A stretch of 6,110 bases of DNA. Origin: CAYRIF01 sp964424205. GTDB lineage: Bacteria > Bacteroidota > Bacteroidia > Cytophagales > Cyclobacteriaceae. Shown here piece by piece: positions 6,019-6,110 of this stretch. The number at the start of each line of letters is the position of its first letter. The first letter of the stretch is position 1. The notes beneath the pieces are model-generated. The model was not told the origin of the DNA and ran no database searches. It saw only the letters and a program-made list of their open reading frames with translations. The position numbers and the translations under genes are program-made. The stretch covers positions 1-6,110 of the forward strand of contig CAYRIF010000237.1 of the NCBI GenBank assembly GCA_964424205.1, written 5' to 3'.

Positions 6019-6026
6019 CAAAAATA
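6019..6026 (-). promoter_or_regulatory. Putative -7 element of mtaB (TATTTTTG)
   Basis: On the minus strand TATTTTTG followed by C matches TAnnTTTG and is the same nonamer seen before the lipoprotein gene. The transcript would begin near 6012, leaving a leader of about 20 bases before the TTG start of mtaB. No TTTG at -33. The rest of the right end (6027-6110) shows no gene or other feature. Confidence 0.48.
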
Positions 6027-6110
6027 ATGAATAAATTGGAGTTTTATAGGTTGTTGGTAAAAACACCTTCAAATAGTAGTTGACAAAATAGGAATATCAC
6101 AAAGAGCGTG

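Noticed and set aside
6080..6085. TTGACA resembling an E. coli -35 box near the right edge
   Set aside because: No -10 TATAAT at 16-18 bases, and Bacteroidota primary promoters do not use this element.

Overview
The base composition (AT-rich), the recurring -7-type element TAnnTTTG, the near absence of Shine-Dalgarno sequences, and the protein styles (Bacteroidetes-type MtaB, PhoH, SAM-hydrolase, ECF sigma factor overlapping its downstream partner) point to a chromosomal segment of a member of the Bacteroidota, probably the Flavobacteriia/Cytophagia/Sphingobacteriia range. I cannot place it to genus. Nothing in the window looks like a prophage, transposon, CRISPR array or defence island; it reads as ordinary chromosome with a few points worth checking.

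Layout. 1-22: the first seven codons of a minus-strand gene whose start overlaps the end of the next gene. 15-581 (-): ECF-type RNA polymerase sigma factor. 582-750: divergent regulatory region with a TATTTTTG element facing each way. 751-1854 (+): a lipoprotein built of three divergent copies of a roughly 115-residue lipocalin-like unit. 1896-2837 (-): PhoH-family ATPase, convergent with the lipoprotein gene. 2923-3699 (+): SAM hydrolase (DUF62/SAM hydroxide adenosyltransferase family), divergent from phoH. 3765-3846 (+): tRNA-Leu(CAA). 3853-3887: a strong bidirectional terminator. 3904-4608 (-): secreted, methionine-rich protein of the LolA-like/outer-membrane lipoprotein-sorting type. 4668-5993 (-): MtaB, the tRNA t6A37 methylthiotransferase. 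5994-6110: upstream region of mtaB with a TATTTTTG promoter element and no visible gene.

How they fit together. The sigma factor and its overlapping partner (probably a membrane or anti-sigma-like protein) form a regulatory unit, with the three-repeat lipoprotein as divergent neighbour. PhoH (RNA-linked ATPase), MtaB (tRNA modification) and tRNA-Leu are translation or RNA-metabolism functions, and the SAM hydrolase touches the same cofactor (SAM) that MtaB uses; no direct functional link is shown by the sequence. Three of the six complete protein genes start with GTG or TTG (sigma factor GTG, phoH TTG, mtaB TTG), each supported by an in-frame stop just upstream or by the expected N-terminus.
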